From NCBI GenBank assembly GCA_019671005.1, contig CM033726.1:5277213-5341212 (forward strand): DNA of 64,000 nucleotides. Reading direction: 5' to 3'. The notes beneath the pieces were generated by a model that saw only the letters and a list, made by a program, of their open reading frames with translations, ran no database searches and had not been told where the DNA came from. Positions within the stretch are counted from its first letter, which is position 1, and every line of letters starts with the position of its first letter. This document shows positions 35,971 to 48,188 of this stretch, one piece after another. Made by a program: the position numbers and the translations under genes. The stretch comes from Hibiscus mutabilis. Taxonomy: Eukaryota; Streptophyta; Magnoliopsida; Malvales; Malvaceae.

Positions 35971-36706
35971 CAGGGGCATCCCTAGGTCAGGGCAATAGGG
36001 GCGCCCGCCCAGGCCCCCACCCTGCTCAGAGCACATGCCCAAAAAAATTAGAAGTGTAGTTCTTAACTTTTACGTGTGGATGAAAAAAAAGAACCAATAA
36101 TAAACATATATATATATAGATGGATAAGTTTTGAGGGCCCCACTAACAAGTATTAAAAAAATTAAATCGTAAGAGTATGCTCATATTAATAAATATTTGG
36201 GAGAAATCGGGCCCCTAATAGTAAGTACTAAAATAATTTAATCTTTAAGAGTATGCTCGTAATAACAAATATTAAAATTAATTTTTTTAATACTTATTAT
36301 TAGGGATTTATTTTTTCTCACTATTTATTATTGAGCATACTCTTAAATTTTTTTTTCAATACTTATTATTATAGACGTACTCTTAAAATTAAAATTTTTT
36401 CAATACTTGATATTATAGACATGTATTTAAATAGATGTATGTAACCGTAACAGAGATCGTTATAGAGCGGTAGAGACACCATCCAAAATCACAATACCTA
36501 CAACTGTTATGTCCACAATAACATATGTTAATAAAAAATTTCACAACTGCGATACCCGCAGTGATAGAAATAACATTCGTTATGCCTGCAACCGTGATAA
36601 ACGCAATATGACCGAATATACGATTGCAACCGCAATTCAAATCTCTAATTTAAGACCCAATTTTTAAGTTCGCCTTAGGGCCACTAAAATCTCAGAAACG
36701 ACACTA
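35971..36706. mobile_element. hAT-like non-autonomous element
   Basis: It starts CAGGGGCATCCCTAGG and ends with GACACTA, flanked by GTTGTTTA (35963-35970) and GTTGTTTG (36707-36714), a 7-of-8 match. The left interior is GC-rich (GGGGCGCCCGCCCAGG), as in many hAT elements; the rest is AT-rich. The terminal repeats are imperfect. Confidence 0.55.
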
Positions 36707-37085
36707 GTTGTTTGTCTACATGAAAATAAATTTCCAAGTGAAAATGCATGCAGATGAACTTGAATTGTGTCAGAGTGTCATTTTCCTTCTTTTTTGTGTA
36801 TTATTTGATTATATATATTTGACTAATAATTGTATTATAGTAGAAATATTATTTATTTTGGTCTAACTATCTCTATCTAATTAGTTAGTTAACTAGTTCC
36901 TATTAAATGATGTAAATGGCTCATTATGAGGAATCATTTTAATTAAATTTATTCTATTTACAACGCAAAAAATTGAACCTCTTGTATTGCTTAAGACAAC
37001 ATTCAATTTCAGAGGACCTAAATCAGTTTTGGTTGTCAGCTTCTAGTGCATCTTTTGATATTGCATAAGTCGATTTTGAGATTTA

Positions 37086-37303
37086 CGGCTTGTTTTTTTG
37101 TTGTGTTTGGCTTCCCAAACTATTTTTCCACAAAAAAATTCTAAAAGCAACAAAAAACACTCAACTTTTGAGTGTCAAAACCTTGGTTTGCCCCAAACTA
37201 GCTTCTCAAACCTTAGATTGCCAAAAGTTAATTTTTCTAGCTTTTGCAAAACCTTGGTTTGGCCCCAAACCTTAGTTTCTCACCACAACAAAAAAACAAA
37301 GCC
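37086..37303. mobile_element. Tourist-like MITE with TTA target duplication
   Basis: A 218-bp element with ends CGGCTTGTTTTTTTGTTGTG and, inverted, GGCTTTGTTTTTTTGTTGTG, between TTA trinucleotides (37083-37085, 37304-37306). A 3-bp TTA duplication is the PIF/Harbinger signature. The interior repeats CAAACCTTGGTTTG-like words. Confidence 0.7.
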
Positions 37304-37306
37304 TTA

Positions 37307-39039
37307 GGCTCTCTATGGTATACCTTACAATAATTTTATTTTGTAGATAAAGTTGTTCGAGTCTAAATTTTTTAAGAAAAATACTTTTTTACTAGAATCA
37401 CTCATTAAATTTAGATGATAGATTATTCCTTTCTTCTTCGCAACAATATCAGTCATTGTTGATAATAGGTTCATTGTTATCATTATCAACATTTTATTGT
37501 AATGTTCAACTTTACCCGCTTTAATATTCCACTTATTTATTTAACAAAATACTAATTTTATTAAACACATAAGAAATAGACAGTAAAATACATACCCTAA
37601 CAATTAGATAATCTTGGGATCATAACCAATAAAACTCAGAAAACAACGAAAATATAAATGGGCATGTAATCTCAAACAGATAATACCATCTCTTTCAGTA
37701 ATTTCATCATCAACGTTCATAAAATCCAGTACTATGCCTTAAACTCAAAATGTTTACTGTAAAAAACTCAGATAACATAATTACCTCTGAAATATAACAA
37801 GAGATAAAATGCCTTTTTCATCAAAAGACTCAAACAATCTTGCACAAAGTTCTATCATCAATTCAAACTGCACCAGGACTTCTTTAAATCGTTATTTAAC
37901 TGTAGCATACTGCCGACCATCCCAAAACAAAACGTGACTCATAGTGATTTTTTTGCAATCATCAACATGCCATAAATGATAGACGAAGAGCGTGCTAAAA
38001 TGACAAACGAAAATAAAATAAAAACATAAAAAATAAAAGTAAAACAACTTAACCGGCGGCACTAAAAAATCAATAAAACTTATATAAAACTGCTGCCAAT
38101 CACTATCCTAAAACCCAAACTGTTATATACTGCCGCAGAGCACTATTGTGTTTCTAAAACAATAATTCCACTTATTTATTTCAAAACTAACTATACAAAA
38201 CTGAAGTGTTCACTTTATATTTAAAAGATTAATTAACGAACCCATAGAGTGGTCCTAATGGTAAAGAATGATGTATTTCATTCAAGTAATTCGGGTTCGA
38301 GTATTATGTGTACACGGTATGTGTATTATTAAATGACTAAAAAATTTAAACAAATACTGCCTTATAATCATACCAACATATTCAAAAAAAAAAGAGATTA
38401 ATTCACTTTGTTATTTTGTTTTTAACATTGTCATTAGTTAATTGGGCTTTGTTATTTTGTTTTTAACATTATCAATAGTTATTGTGAATTGGGCTTTAGA
38501 TGTATAGTTTGTCTTGCTAATACAGTTAGAAACTTTGGCATCTTTTAGATGTTAGAAATACTATTGCAAAATTAATAGGTTAATATTGACGTGACAATAA
38601 AAATAAAATAGTGTAGAAATATATTAATTGTGTTGCGAAAAATTCACTATTTTAAAAGTAAATTTATCTGGATTGGTGTAATCGTTGGATTAATCGATAT
38701 TTCTTTAGGTTAACACACATGATAATACTCTTCTTGGAATAAAACGGCTCAAGAATTTTAGAAGAAGTGGAGAACTTGTATTTGAAATAAAAGGAAAATG
38801 TTTTTTTTGGATGATTTGAAAGTTGTCGTAATCCATTTTTGTTCGGGTTAGACCCAAAATAAGCTCAATATCCCTACCTATTATGTCCAATTAAAAAAGT
38901 CCTTTATCCAGTTCAAGATGCCGTATTTGCAGACTCGAAAAGCAGGAAAGAATACGCTCACTCGAAAAAAATTTCTATAAAATTAATGTATTCACTTTTT
39001 TAAAAATATTTAATACCTAATTTGTTTATATAGGAGAGC
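37307..39039. other. AT-rich intergenic region
   Basis: No gene is seen. Apart from the SINE candidate at 38235-38345, only low-complexity DNA is visible. A TTTGTTATTTTGTTTTTAACATT unit is repeated near 38407 and 38449. The 5' end of the Tat LTR may begin within the last few hundred bases. Confidence 0.4.
38235..38345 (+). repeat. Possible tRNA-derived SINE
   Basis: A box A-like GTGGTCCTAATGGTAAAG (from about 38249) and a box B-like GGGTTCGAGT (38293-38302) are about 30 nt apart, followed by an A-rich end. There is no clear target duplication. A decayed tRNA pseudogene is the alternative. Confidence 0.35.
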
Positions 39040-40209
39040 TTTTATCGAATGAAATAAAAAAAAAGATAAAAAGTAAAAAAAAACCAACTTCACGTGGCTC
39101 AAATTGAGCCACGTACCTCTCCCCCATTTGCCAAGGCTATAAATAGCAACATTTGGCAATTAAATTGAGCAAAAAAAAAATGCATTTCCACATTTTGGAA
39201 ATGAAATGGCCACTTTGAGTTGGCCGAAGCAAGCACTGCTTGCTTGAGAGTTCGGGATTAAATTCCCCACGGTGATTCGATTAATCACCAGATCGGAGGC
39301 CCTTTCGTGGTCTGATCAAGTTAATTTTTGAGTAATGATAAACTGATGCCGAGATTTTAGTAGGGGCCAGTCAAAGATTTTCATTCGAGCTCTTAGTGGG
39401 GTAAAATTCAGTTATTGTCTTTGTATTTATTTATATAATAATATATAGCTTTTTATGGTATGTTTTTTATGTTTCGTATATTATTTCACTTTTAATTTTA
39501 GCATTGTTTTTTTTACTTTCTTTAATTTTAGTTTTTTACATTCGATACATTTTATTTTTATTTGTGTATTTATATATATATATATATATATTTATGTAAT
39601 ATGTGTAATATATATTATATTTATAATATGTATATAGTATAATATTTATATAGCATTTGTATAATATGTATATTTTTGTATAAGATATGTATAAAATATT
39701 ATTTATGTATTTATATATATTAAGATATATTATATATTATATAGTATTTTATTTTATTACTTTACATTATTTATGTTAACTTTATGTTATTTGTTATTTT
39801 ACATAAATATCATATTTTGCCCTATTGTTACGGTATTTTTATTGGGAGTGTCATCTCGGCCATCCGAGTGTCATCTCCTTTGAATGTCGTGAATAACAAG
39901 GCATATTTAAACTATCGTACGTGTATGCATTTTGGAAATTAATTATTAAATTAAATCGAATTTTATTTTCCTTAATAAAAATAATTCGAACCTTTAGGTA
40001 CCAAATTTGGGCGTAGTGGGGGTACTAATCCTTCCCCACTCGTAACCAACTCCCGAATCCATCTCTGGTTATCTTTTCGGTGTCCGATCTACCTTATCCA
40101 AGTGACCAGTGGCGACTTCATTTTTTATCATTTTTTATTTAAAACATGTGGCTTCCCAATAGAGAACGGGGCCTCCAAAGAAAAGGCCTGGGCAAAAAAG
40201 GTCGCTACA
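39040..40209 (+). mobile_element. LTR of the left Tat/Ogre-like Gypsy element
   Basis: The right end GGTCGCTACA is followed by a GACGACTCCGCTGTGGA primer site. The stretch 39940-40209 (GGTACTAATCCTTCCCCACTCGTAACC in parts, AGTGACCAGTGGCGACTTC, GGGCCTCC) corresponds to the inverted copy at 57718-58000. A promoter is visible near the 5' side (39092-39145) and an AT-rich microsatellite at about 39560-39760. The true 5' boundary was not found and may lie left of 39040. Confidence 0.7.
39092..39145 (+). promoter_or_regulatory. LTR promoter: palindromic double G-box and TATA box
   Basis: Two 11-bp arms, ACGTGGCTCAA and its inverse TTGAGCCACGT, with one base between them, fill 39092-39114. Each carries an ACGTGGC G-box/ABRE core. 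TATAAATA follows at 39138-39145. Function as a bZIP-responsive U3 promoter is inferred. Confidence 0.55.
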
Positions 40210-40212
40210 GCA

Positions 40213-40230
40213 TGACGACTCCGCTGTGGA
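40213..40230 (+). promoter_or_regulatory. Primer binding site of the left Tat element
   Basis: TGACGACTCCGCTGTGGA starts 3 nt after the LTR end GCTACA. It is a slightly mutated form of the GGCGACTCCGCTGGGGA site seen in Tat/Ogre elements. Confidence 0.7.
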
Positions 40231-43200
40231 CTTATTTTGTTTTTTTTTTTAAAAAAGAGAGGAGTTAGGCCTTAGTTAGGGTTCGCATTGTAATTATTAA
40301 GAAAAAATTAAATTAAATTCGATTTAATTTAATAATTAATTTCCAATTTTTGTTTGATATAAATTGTCATCATATGTTAGTTTTAGAACCCTTAAGTGGA
40401 AGAGATTACTTCGCTTGTGGGGTTTTCACCTCCGTATAGTGTTGTAATGTACTCATGAAATATGATCCTTATATTCCATGGGGTTTTCACCTCCGTATGG
40501 TATAAGGGTCGTATTCCCCCGAATCGATGTCCCGACGACAATTTGGGTACCCTTACTCTATAACCAAACCGCATATAATGAGCCGTAGTATCCTACCCTT
40601 TGATCACGTCGGTACTCTGCCCATTTAGGAATGACCCTTTTTTTAGGTTTTGCTTTGTTTGTTTATATTCTTTGTATATTTTAACCGTTTATTTTCTTTA
40701 TTCTTCATAATTTAATCCATTTTATTATCCGATTATTCTATTACACTAACTCATTTTCTATGTTGTTGTTTTTTTCTGCATGTGCATTGCATATCATATC
40801 TACCGTAAGTGTTGATTTGAGAATAATCCAATTTAGAGGGTGTACCTAGATATGAGAGAAGTCTATGATACAAGAGCGATAATGCAAACAATATTGGGTC
40901 AGGGAAAACGAAGACCAACGAAAAAGATGACCTGATTGCGAGATACGAAACGAACAAAAAGACGGTGCAGCTTGGGAACGCTATTTGAAATCTGACTCAT
41001 TTGCACCCAGGTCTACCAAAGAAAAGACCTTTGCCTATATTCTTCATGCATATGATAGCCATTTGTCCAAAAAAAATCCTCAAGTGTATAGATGTAATAC
41101 CTCAAAATTTTGGTTAGTGACCAAAATGTAAAACTTGAAAAGTTTGGTGACCAAAATGTAAAATTTAAAAAGTTTGGTGCCAAAGTGTAAATTTTGAAAA
41201 GTTCAGAGACTAAGTTATACTTTTTAAAAGTATGTAAGTTAGTCCTGTAAATGAATAGTTTACCCTCAAGAGTGGTTTTTTTGTGATACACGGATTTTTG
41301 ATACGGAGTTTGTATTAAGAGCTATAAAGCTTTAAAGCTCGGGAAAAGTCTGGATAATCGGATTTAATCGAATAAATGATAAATCTTTTCTGAGATATTT
41401 TATTAAAATAAAGAAAGGGTAAAAGGGTTATTTTCATGCCTTATTTTAATGGAAATTAATATGGACCATTGGATTAAAGATTACTTTTCCATGTTTAATC
41501 TTAGCCATTGGATGAAAAATGACAAGATGGTAATTTTTGAAGACGGCAAGGGCAAAGTTGGTAATCACTAACTGCTTGGATTGTTTTGGGCCCTTGGATT
41601 GGTAGGTAGACATGTGGTTTAATATGAAGCTTTGGATTACAAGGGTAAAAAGGTCATTAGACTTTAAAATGAATTTTAAATTCATTTTTATATATTAAGT
41701 ACAAGTGGCTAAATTGGAAGGAAACGAAATTTCAAGATTTCTCCCCCAATTTCAGCTAAGTTTCGAACACCCCAAGGTAAGGAAGAAAAATTTTTCTTCT
41801 TGATTTTCAAGCTTATTTAGTTGGAACTTTGATGAAGGCATAAAACATGAAATTAATCTACATGAAATTCTCTATCTCTTGATACCATTTGTTCATGCTT
41901 TCCTTACTTAAAACCCTAGTTTTGAAGAATTGATGGATGAAGGGGATGTTGAATTAGGTTGAACTAAGGTGGGTTTTTGATGAATATGATGTTGTAGAAT
42001 TATATTAAAGCTTGTGTGATGATTGAAACTACATGGAAATGGCTAAACCCTAAGTTGTCCAAAGTTAGGGTTTTAGTAGAAAAGTTGATTTTGGATTGAT
42101 TTTGATTTGGGAATGATTGTGAAGCTTGGAAATGAAGCTTAAGTGCTAATTGGACCAATTTGGAAACTTGGAAAGTTACAAGGATGATTTCGGCAATTTG
42201 TAATAATTAGTGGAAATTATGGAAAAATTTCCATAAATTTGGAAATGTTGAAATTATGATTTTACAAGATTTAAAATGTCATTTGGACCATTTTAGATGT
42301 TTGTAAAAATATAGGGACCAATTCAAAAATTTTGAAAAGATTGGGGACCAATTTGGAAGAATTTAGGGACTAAAGTGAAAAAAATATTTTCATGGAAGCA
42401 TTATGATGGAATTAAGGTTAGAATGAGTTAGAAATCATTTTTGAGTAAATGTTTGAAGAAATACAAAGTATTGAGGATGAAATGACTTATGTCATGAAAC
42501 TAATATTTAGAAAATATTAGGGTGTTTATAGGAAAATTATTCCTATATTGTTTATGTGTTAGTAAGATACTAACATATAATTTGGAGTATACTTATGGTA
42601 TTTTAATACACATGTAGATTGTGAACAAAATCAATATCGAGGAAAGGAACGTGACCAAAGTTGAACTTAGTGAGGCTAGTTGGATATTGGCAAAGTAAAA
42701 AGTGTCAAGGTGAGTGCATTTTTATGCATGAATAATATTATGATTATCATTTGGAAGACTTGTGATAAGTCTACCTTATTAATAATTACCTGATAGTTAT
42801 ATGTTTATATCATGAATTTATATTTGACATATTGAGAATTGTCAAAAGTAGAACTATGATGCAATTGATCACTAGATATATCAGCTATGTATGTTTATGC
42901 TATATTTAGGTTATGAACTACCCAATATTTAATTATATTGCCATGGATGAATCGTATGTGGAAAATTGGAAAGTATGCCCAAATAAGTAATTGAGGTATA
43001 GAGTATAGTTTGCATACCATAGAGTCCAGCGGTTTACCACTTCGGTACGGATTATTAACACTTAGGTGTGGTTTCTTAGCACTTATGTGCGGTCTCTTAG
43101 CACTACGGTGCAGTTTATCAGCACTTCGGTGCAATTTTGACTCGTGTACTCAAGTCCTCAAACTATGTTGGGCAATAATCTATTGATAATGAATGGTTAA

Positions 43201-45092
43201 TAAATTAGAGAGTAGGTAAACTCTCGGATATTGGCAAGGTTATTAATAGGATTTATGAATCTGGAATATATTATGTTAATATTCGATTAACATAAGGAAA
43301 TAATGGAATAGTGATCAAACTGCATGTTCATTATTTTATTGTTATAATTCAAGCATGTTGATTTATATTAAACAATTATAATGCCTCACTAAGTATATAC
43401 TTAGCGTGTGATGGGTTTTCACGCGTAGGTAGAAATTCTGGGCAGGAGTAAGGTGAATCGGCATCATCCAGCGGGATAATAGTCATATCGGTAATATGCA
43501 TCTTTGATGTAGTTTGGTTTATCTCTAGTGGCATGTATAAAATATTAGTATCTCACTTTAACTAGTCTAGATATGGTTTGTAATATTAATATCTAGATAA
43601 GTGGTTATTTTATAATGTGGTTTATATTAGTTAAAAATTATTAGTAATGGTAATCGGACAAAACTATAAATTCAATTTTTAGAGTAATTAAGATCATTTT
43701 TAATTTAGACAGTTTTTAGGCAGTTTACTTAATTAAAATGTGTAGTTATAAACTGCCAAGTTGCTGCCTGAAAACGAAAGTTGTTTGACGGGAAAAAAAT
43801 TAGTAATTGGTTTTACGCGATAAAGTGAAATTTTGAAAATTGCTATTTTGACTAAATTGAGTAGCATAAAATGCGGTTAAATTCTTATGTGACACTCTAT
43901 ACTAGTATTGGATAATAAATACTGGTAAAGGTGTTACAATAGATTATGCTGCCATAGGACTTTTGAACAGTGAAAAAGAAAATGGCGAGACTGTCCCTCA
44001 AACGGAGGACGATGCTAAGACCTAGAGTGTGAATCGTACTATCAAGACAAGAAGCTACCCATTATCTGTAGTTCATTTTAGCTTCTTGACAGACATCTTG
44101 TCCTAGCGGAAGCCTTTCTAAGGATTACTTGCGGATCAACACTTCATTTCCATTCATTTTGGCATGACATTTAAATATTTAGTTGTACATTATAATTTGC
44201 ATGCATTATTGTGTAAATATCATGGAAAAATCTAAACTCAAATTACTATCATTCCACATTGATATGGTACTCACTTGAAAAAAAAGAAAAACAAAAAAAA
44301 AGAAAAACCGAGTGAATGGACTAGAATAGGACCAAAAGAACTCAAAAAACTGTTTAGATGGGGCTGAACAAAACATCAATGAACAGATCAGAATTCAATC
44401 GGATACGTCGATCCCCGAGAAAAGAGCGTATATCAACACCACCGGGGTATTTTCCAACCATTAGGAAGGAGTGATCACCAAGTAACCGATTAATCTGGAA
44501 ACAGCCTATGAGGAAGAAGTACCGGACCTCGACTTGGTAGAAAAAATCAGAGCCATTTTTTGCAAGACTGACAAAAAAGTTGCCGCAACGTGCTTAAAAC
44601 ACTGCCAAGTCTAAGAATTGGATAATTTAAATATCCGTCGAAAATCCATTTTTACGAATGGTCGAGGGAAGATAAATCCTTTGAAAAAAATCCAATGTCA
44701 TGATTGGTATAAACTGATTGTACCCAGGGGAATAATACAACTAGCCCAGAGCAAATGTCTACCGGTAAAGGCAACTCAAAATCATTGATCCCTGTGCGTT
44801 TGGAAAAAATGTAAAAGAAAATCTTCATTTAACCCATCTTTGTTAGTGTTACTGCTAGATCAAATATCGAGACCTTCGTTTTTCGATCATGTCTCTTTGT
44901 TAGTAAGACAGATGGGTTAGAGCCATTTTGACAAGTCCAATAGAAATGTTGGCGCAACATGCTTAAACACGGTAAAGTTTAAGACAATAGAAAATTCAAA
45001 TGTCTATCGAAATTCCATTTTTACGAATGGTCGAAGGAAAATAAATCCTTTGAGAAAATCCAATGTCATAATTGGTATAAACTGATTGTACC
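40231..45092 (+). mobile_element. Decayed internal region of the left Tat element, split by a solo LTR
   Basis: After the primer site, two blocks (40231-41092 and 43944-45092) carry multiply mutated Tat sequence. One clear anchor is at about 44430-44550, where the plus strand reads VYIN..., stops, then EEEVPDLDLVEKIR, the counterpart of the gag start on the opposite strand near 54130-54210. The coding frame has many stops. A 175-bp segment (44551-44730) is repeated at 44915-45092, ending exactly where the Athila LTR begins. Confidence 0.6.
41093..43938 (+). mobile_element. Solo LTR with 5-bp target duplication ATAGA
   Basis: 2,846 bp from TGTAATACC to GTGTTACA, with ATAGA on both sides (41088-41092, 43939-43943). 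There is no internal region, so LTR-LTR recombination removed it. It is the same broad family as the 1-1024 fragment and a more distant relative of the tandem-array LTRs, inserted into the left Tat element. Near 43020-43135 it carries five tandem units with a CACTTCGGTG-type hairpin. Confidence 0.9.
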
Positions 45093-48000
45093 TGATAAGT
45101 GTTCAAAAGAACTATTTTTATTACCCTTTTTACTTATATTATTGTTAGACTTAAGCTCATATTAGTTGCATAATTAGTCATTCATGCATTAATTCATGTT
45201 TCTTTCCACCGTTGAGCTTGATTACATAACTTGGTGATTTTTGTGGAAAAAGATGTTGCTTTGGTGTGTTTTTGTGTGTGTGCAGAATCACTTGCCTAAA
45301 CAAGGCTAGAACCAGTTGCCAGGGCAGTGCATGAAGGAGATGCCGAGCTAGTTGCCAGGGCAATGCATGAAGGAGACTGATAAGTGTTCAAAAGTAATAT
45401 TTTTCTTACCCTTTTTACTCATATTATTGTTAGACTTAGGCTCATATTAGTTGCATAGTTAGCCATTCATGCATTAATCCATGTTTCCTTCCATCGTTGA
45501 GCTTGATTACATAACTTGGTAGTTTTTGTGGAAAAGATGCTGCTTTGGTGTGCTTTGTGTGTGTATGTGCAGGATCACTTGCCAAAGCAATGCCGAGCTA
45601 GTTGCCAGGGCAATGCATGAAGGATATGCCGAGCTAGTTTCCAGGGCAATGCATGAAAGAGACACCGAGCCAGTTGCCATGGCAATTGTCGACAAAGAGA
45701 AAATGCAATAGGGATGTCGAAATTAATGACTTTACAAGCCCAAGATGATATGGAGCAAGGCCCAAGCCCAAAGGAATTTGATTGCCATGCAGAGATTAAA
45801 GAAGAATTAAATTCTAAGAAGATATGAGAAGTTCTAATAGGAATAAAATTATAATAAAGAATTATATTCTTTAAAGATAATTTAATTCCAACTCAAACTC
45901 CTCCTCAAAGAAGGACTTTGGCCTAGCCCTATAAATAGCAAGGAGATTTCGACAACTTGATAGAGAGAGCATTAGGGAAATTTCGACAAGTCTAAGGGAG
46001 AAAGCAAGGGATTTTCGACAAGCTTCATCTTTTCTTCCTTGTTCGATTGGGTTCATGCTAAGGATTGTTTATCTTGTGTTTCTTTGGAACCTAGCTATGA
46101 ACTAAATTTACTTGGCTATGGTTATTGTGTTTTGTGGTTGTGAGAAACTATTGGTTTTTGTTTAGGTAATAAGAGTTTGCACTTTTCTATTTCAAGGTTT
46201 ATTCATTCTTGGTTCGTATTCTTGCTTGCGAGTGAATTGGGAGAGGATCTCGTGATTTCATCTATTTATCTAATATCGGGAGAGTTAGATTCAAGAAACG
46301 AATGAATATGATCTTTATTCAATCCAATGATGGTGAAGATTAATCCGGCTTAGGAATAAGTTAAGGATTTCAACGGCTAAGAGGAGCGCAAGATTGGTTG
46401 TTGTTCACCCTTGATTCACGCAGGGATGTATTATCAAGGCATGCACAAGTAGCTAGAGTTTCGACTTAGGGATAAGAAGAAACCATTGAAGAACGCTCTG
46501 CCGAACCTTGAAGGTTGCTGCCCAGACGCCCAAGTAGTTGCCCAACTAGTCGCCCAGACAACCATCGATTAGTTGCCAAGGCAACCCCGTTGCGCAAGTT
46601 GCCACGGCAACTGAGTTGCCCGTGCACTCTTTTACCAAGACGATCCAATCAGCTATCACACCTCAACTCACGATAACCTGGCCTATCTCTCTCATTCGAT
46701 CTCATCTTTCCATTTACTTAATTGCTTTCTAGATTAGTTATTAGTTAAAACTTCTATAATCCTTTACTTGTGTTTTTACTTTTTACAGTGCAAGAGACTA
46801 GATTCTTGAAGTGGCACCAATCCCTATGGAGACGATATCTTTTATACTATAACTTGCGACGTATATACTTGCACATTTGCGTAGCACTTATTACGCGCAA
46901 CAGAGACGCCGAGCCAGTTGCCAGGGCAATTGTCGACAAAGAATAAGGTGATATGGTAGTCAAAATTGATGACTAGACAAGCCCAAGATGACGTGGAGCA
47001 AAGCTAAATCCCAAAGAAATTTGATTTCCATGAAGAGATTAAAGAAGAATTAAATTCCAAGAAGATAGGAGAAGTTCTAGTAGGAATATAATTATAATAA
47101 AGAATTATATTCTTTAAAGATAATTTATTTCCAACTTAACTTCTCCTCAAAGAATGACTTTGACCTAGCCCTATAAATAAGAGGCCATATCGTCAACTTG
47201 AGGGAGAGCAAGAGGAGGGAAAATTTCGACAACCCCATAGGGCAAGAAGAGAGAAATTGCGACAAGAGAGCAAGGAGAGAGAGTTCGATTTCTTCTTCTT
47301 CTTTGCTTCCATTATTCATGGTTTGGGGATTATTCTTTGTATATCTTTTGAACCCAACCATGAACTAACTTGATTGGTTGGGGTTATTGTGTTTTGTTGT
47401 TGTGAAAAACAATTGGATTTTGTTTAGGTAATAAGAGTTTGCACTTTTCTATTCAAGGTTTACTCATTATTGGCTTTTATTCTCGTTTACGAGTGAATTG
47501 GGAGAGGATCATGTAACTTCATCTATTTATCTAATATCGGGAGAGTTAGATTTAAGAAACGAATGAGTATAGTCTTTATTCAATCTATTGATGGTGAAGA
47601 TTAATCCGGCTTAGGAATAAGTTAAGGATTTCAACGGCTAAGAGGAGCACAAGATTGGTTGTTGTTCACCCTTGATTCACGCAGGGATGTATTATCAAGG
47701 CATGCACAAGTAGCTAGAGTTTCGACTTAGGAATAAGAAGAAACCATTGAAGAATGCTCTGTCGAACCTTGAAGTTGCTGCCCAGACGCCCAAGTAGTTG
47801 CCCAGCTAGTCGCCCAGGCAACCATCGATTAGTTGCCAAGGCAACCCCGCTGTGCAAGTTGCCACGACAACTGAGTTGCCCTTGCACTCTTTTACCAAGA
47901 CGATCCAATCGGCTATCACACCTCAACTCATGATAACCTGACCTATTCTCTCTTTTGATTTCATCTATTCTTTTAGTTTATTGCTTTTAGTTTACTCGTT

Positions 48001-48165
48001 AATTAGAACTCCTATTATCAATTCTGTTTTTACTTTTCACAGTGCAGTAACTTAAGCAAAGTGGCCCAAACCAATCCTTGTGGAGACGATACTCGATACT
48101 CATATCACTTTATTACTTGCGACGTGTATACTTGCACAATTGCGTAGCACTTATTACGCGCAACA
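45093..48165 (+). mobile_element. Athila-like LTR, interrupted by a solo LTR of its own family
   Basis: The LTR starts TGATAAGTGTTC at 45093, is cut at 45377, resumes at 46908 and ends TTACGCGCAACA at 48165. Without the insert it is about 1.54 kb. TATAAATA at 47171-47178 marks a promoter; repeated TTGCC-NN-GGCAA palindromes and about 33-bp GCATGAAGGAGA..CC repeats fill it. A PBS follows directly, so this is the 5' LTR of a plus-strand element. Confidence 0.88.
45378..46902 (+). mobile_element. Solo LTR nested in an LTR of the same family (TSD GAGAC)
   Basis: 1,525 bp, TGATAAGTGTTC to TTACGCGCAACA, flanked by GAGAC at 45373-45377 and 46903-46907. Removing it and one GAGAC restores an uninterrupted host LTR. 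TATAAATA lies at 45930-45937. Confidence 0.92.
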
Positions 48166-48171
48166 AGTTTT

Positions 48172-48188
48172 TGGCGTCGTTGCCGAGG
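48172..48188 (+). promoter_or_regulatory. Athila-type primer binding site
   Basis: TTGGCGTCGTTGCCGAG begins 6 nt after the LTR. It closely resembles the TGGCGCCGTTGCCGGGG site of Athila elements. Confidence 0.8.

Noticed and set aside
38235..38345. Functional tRNA gene
   Set aside because: Box A and box B are only approximate and no cloverleaf with an acceptor stem could be drawn.
43020..43140. CRISPR-like array of short repeats
   Set aside because: Repeats are contiguous 22-bp units without unique spacers, in a plant LTR.
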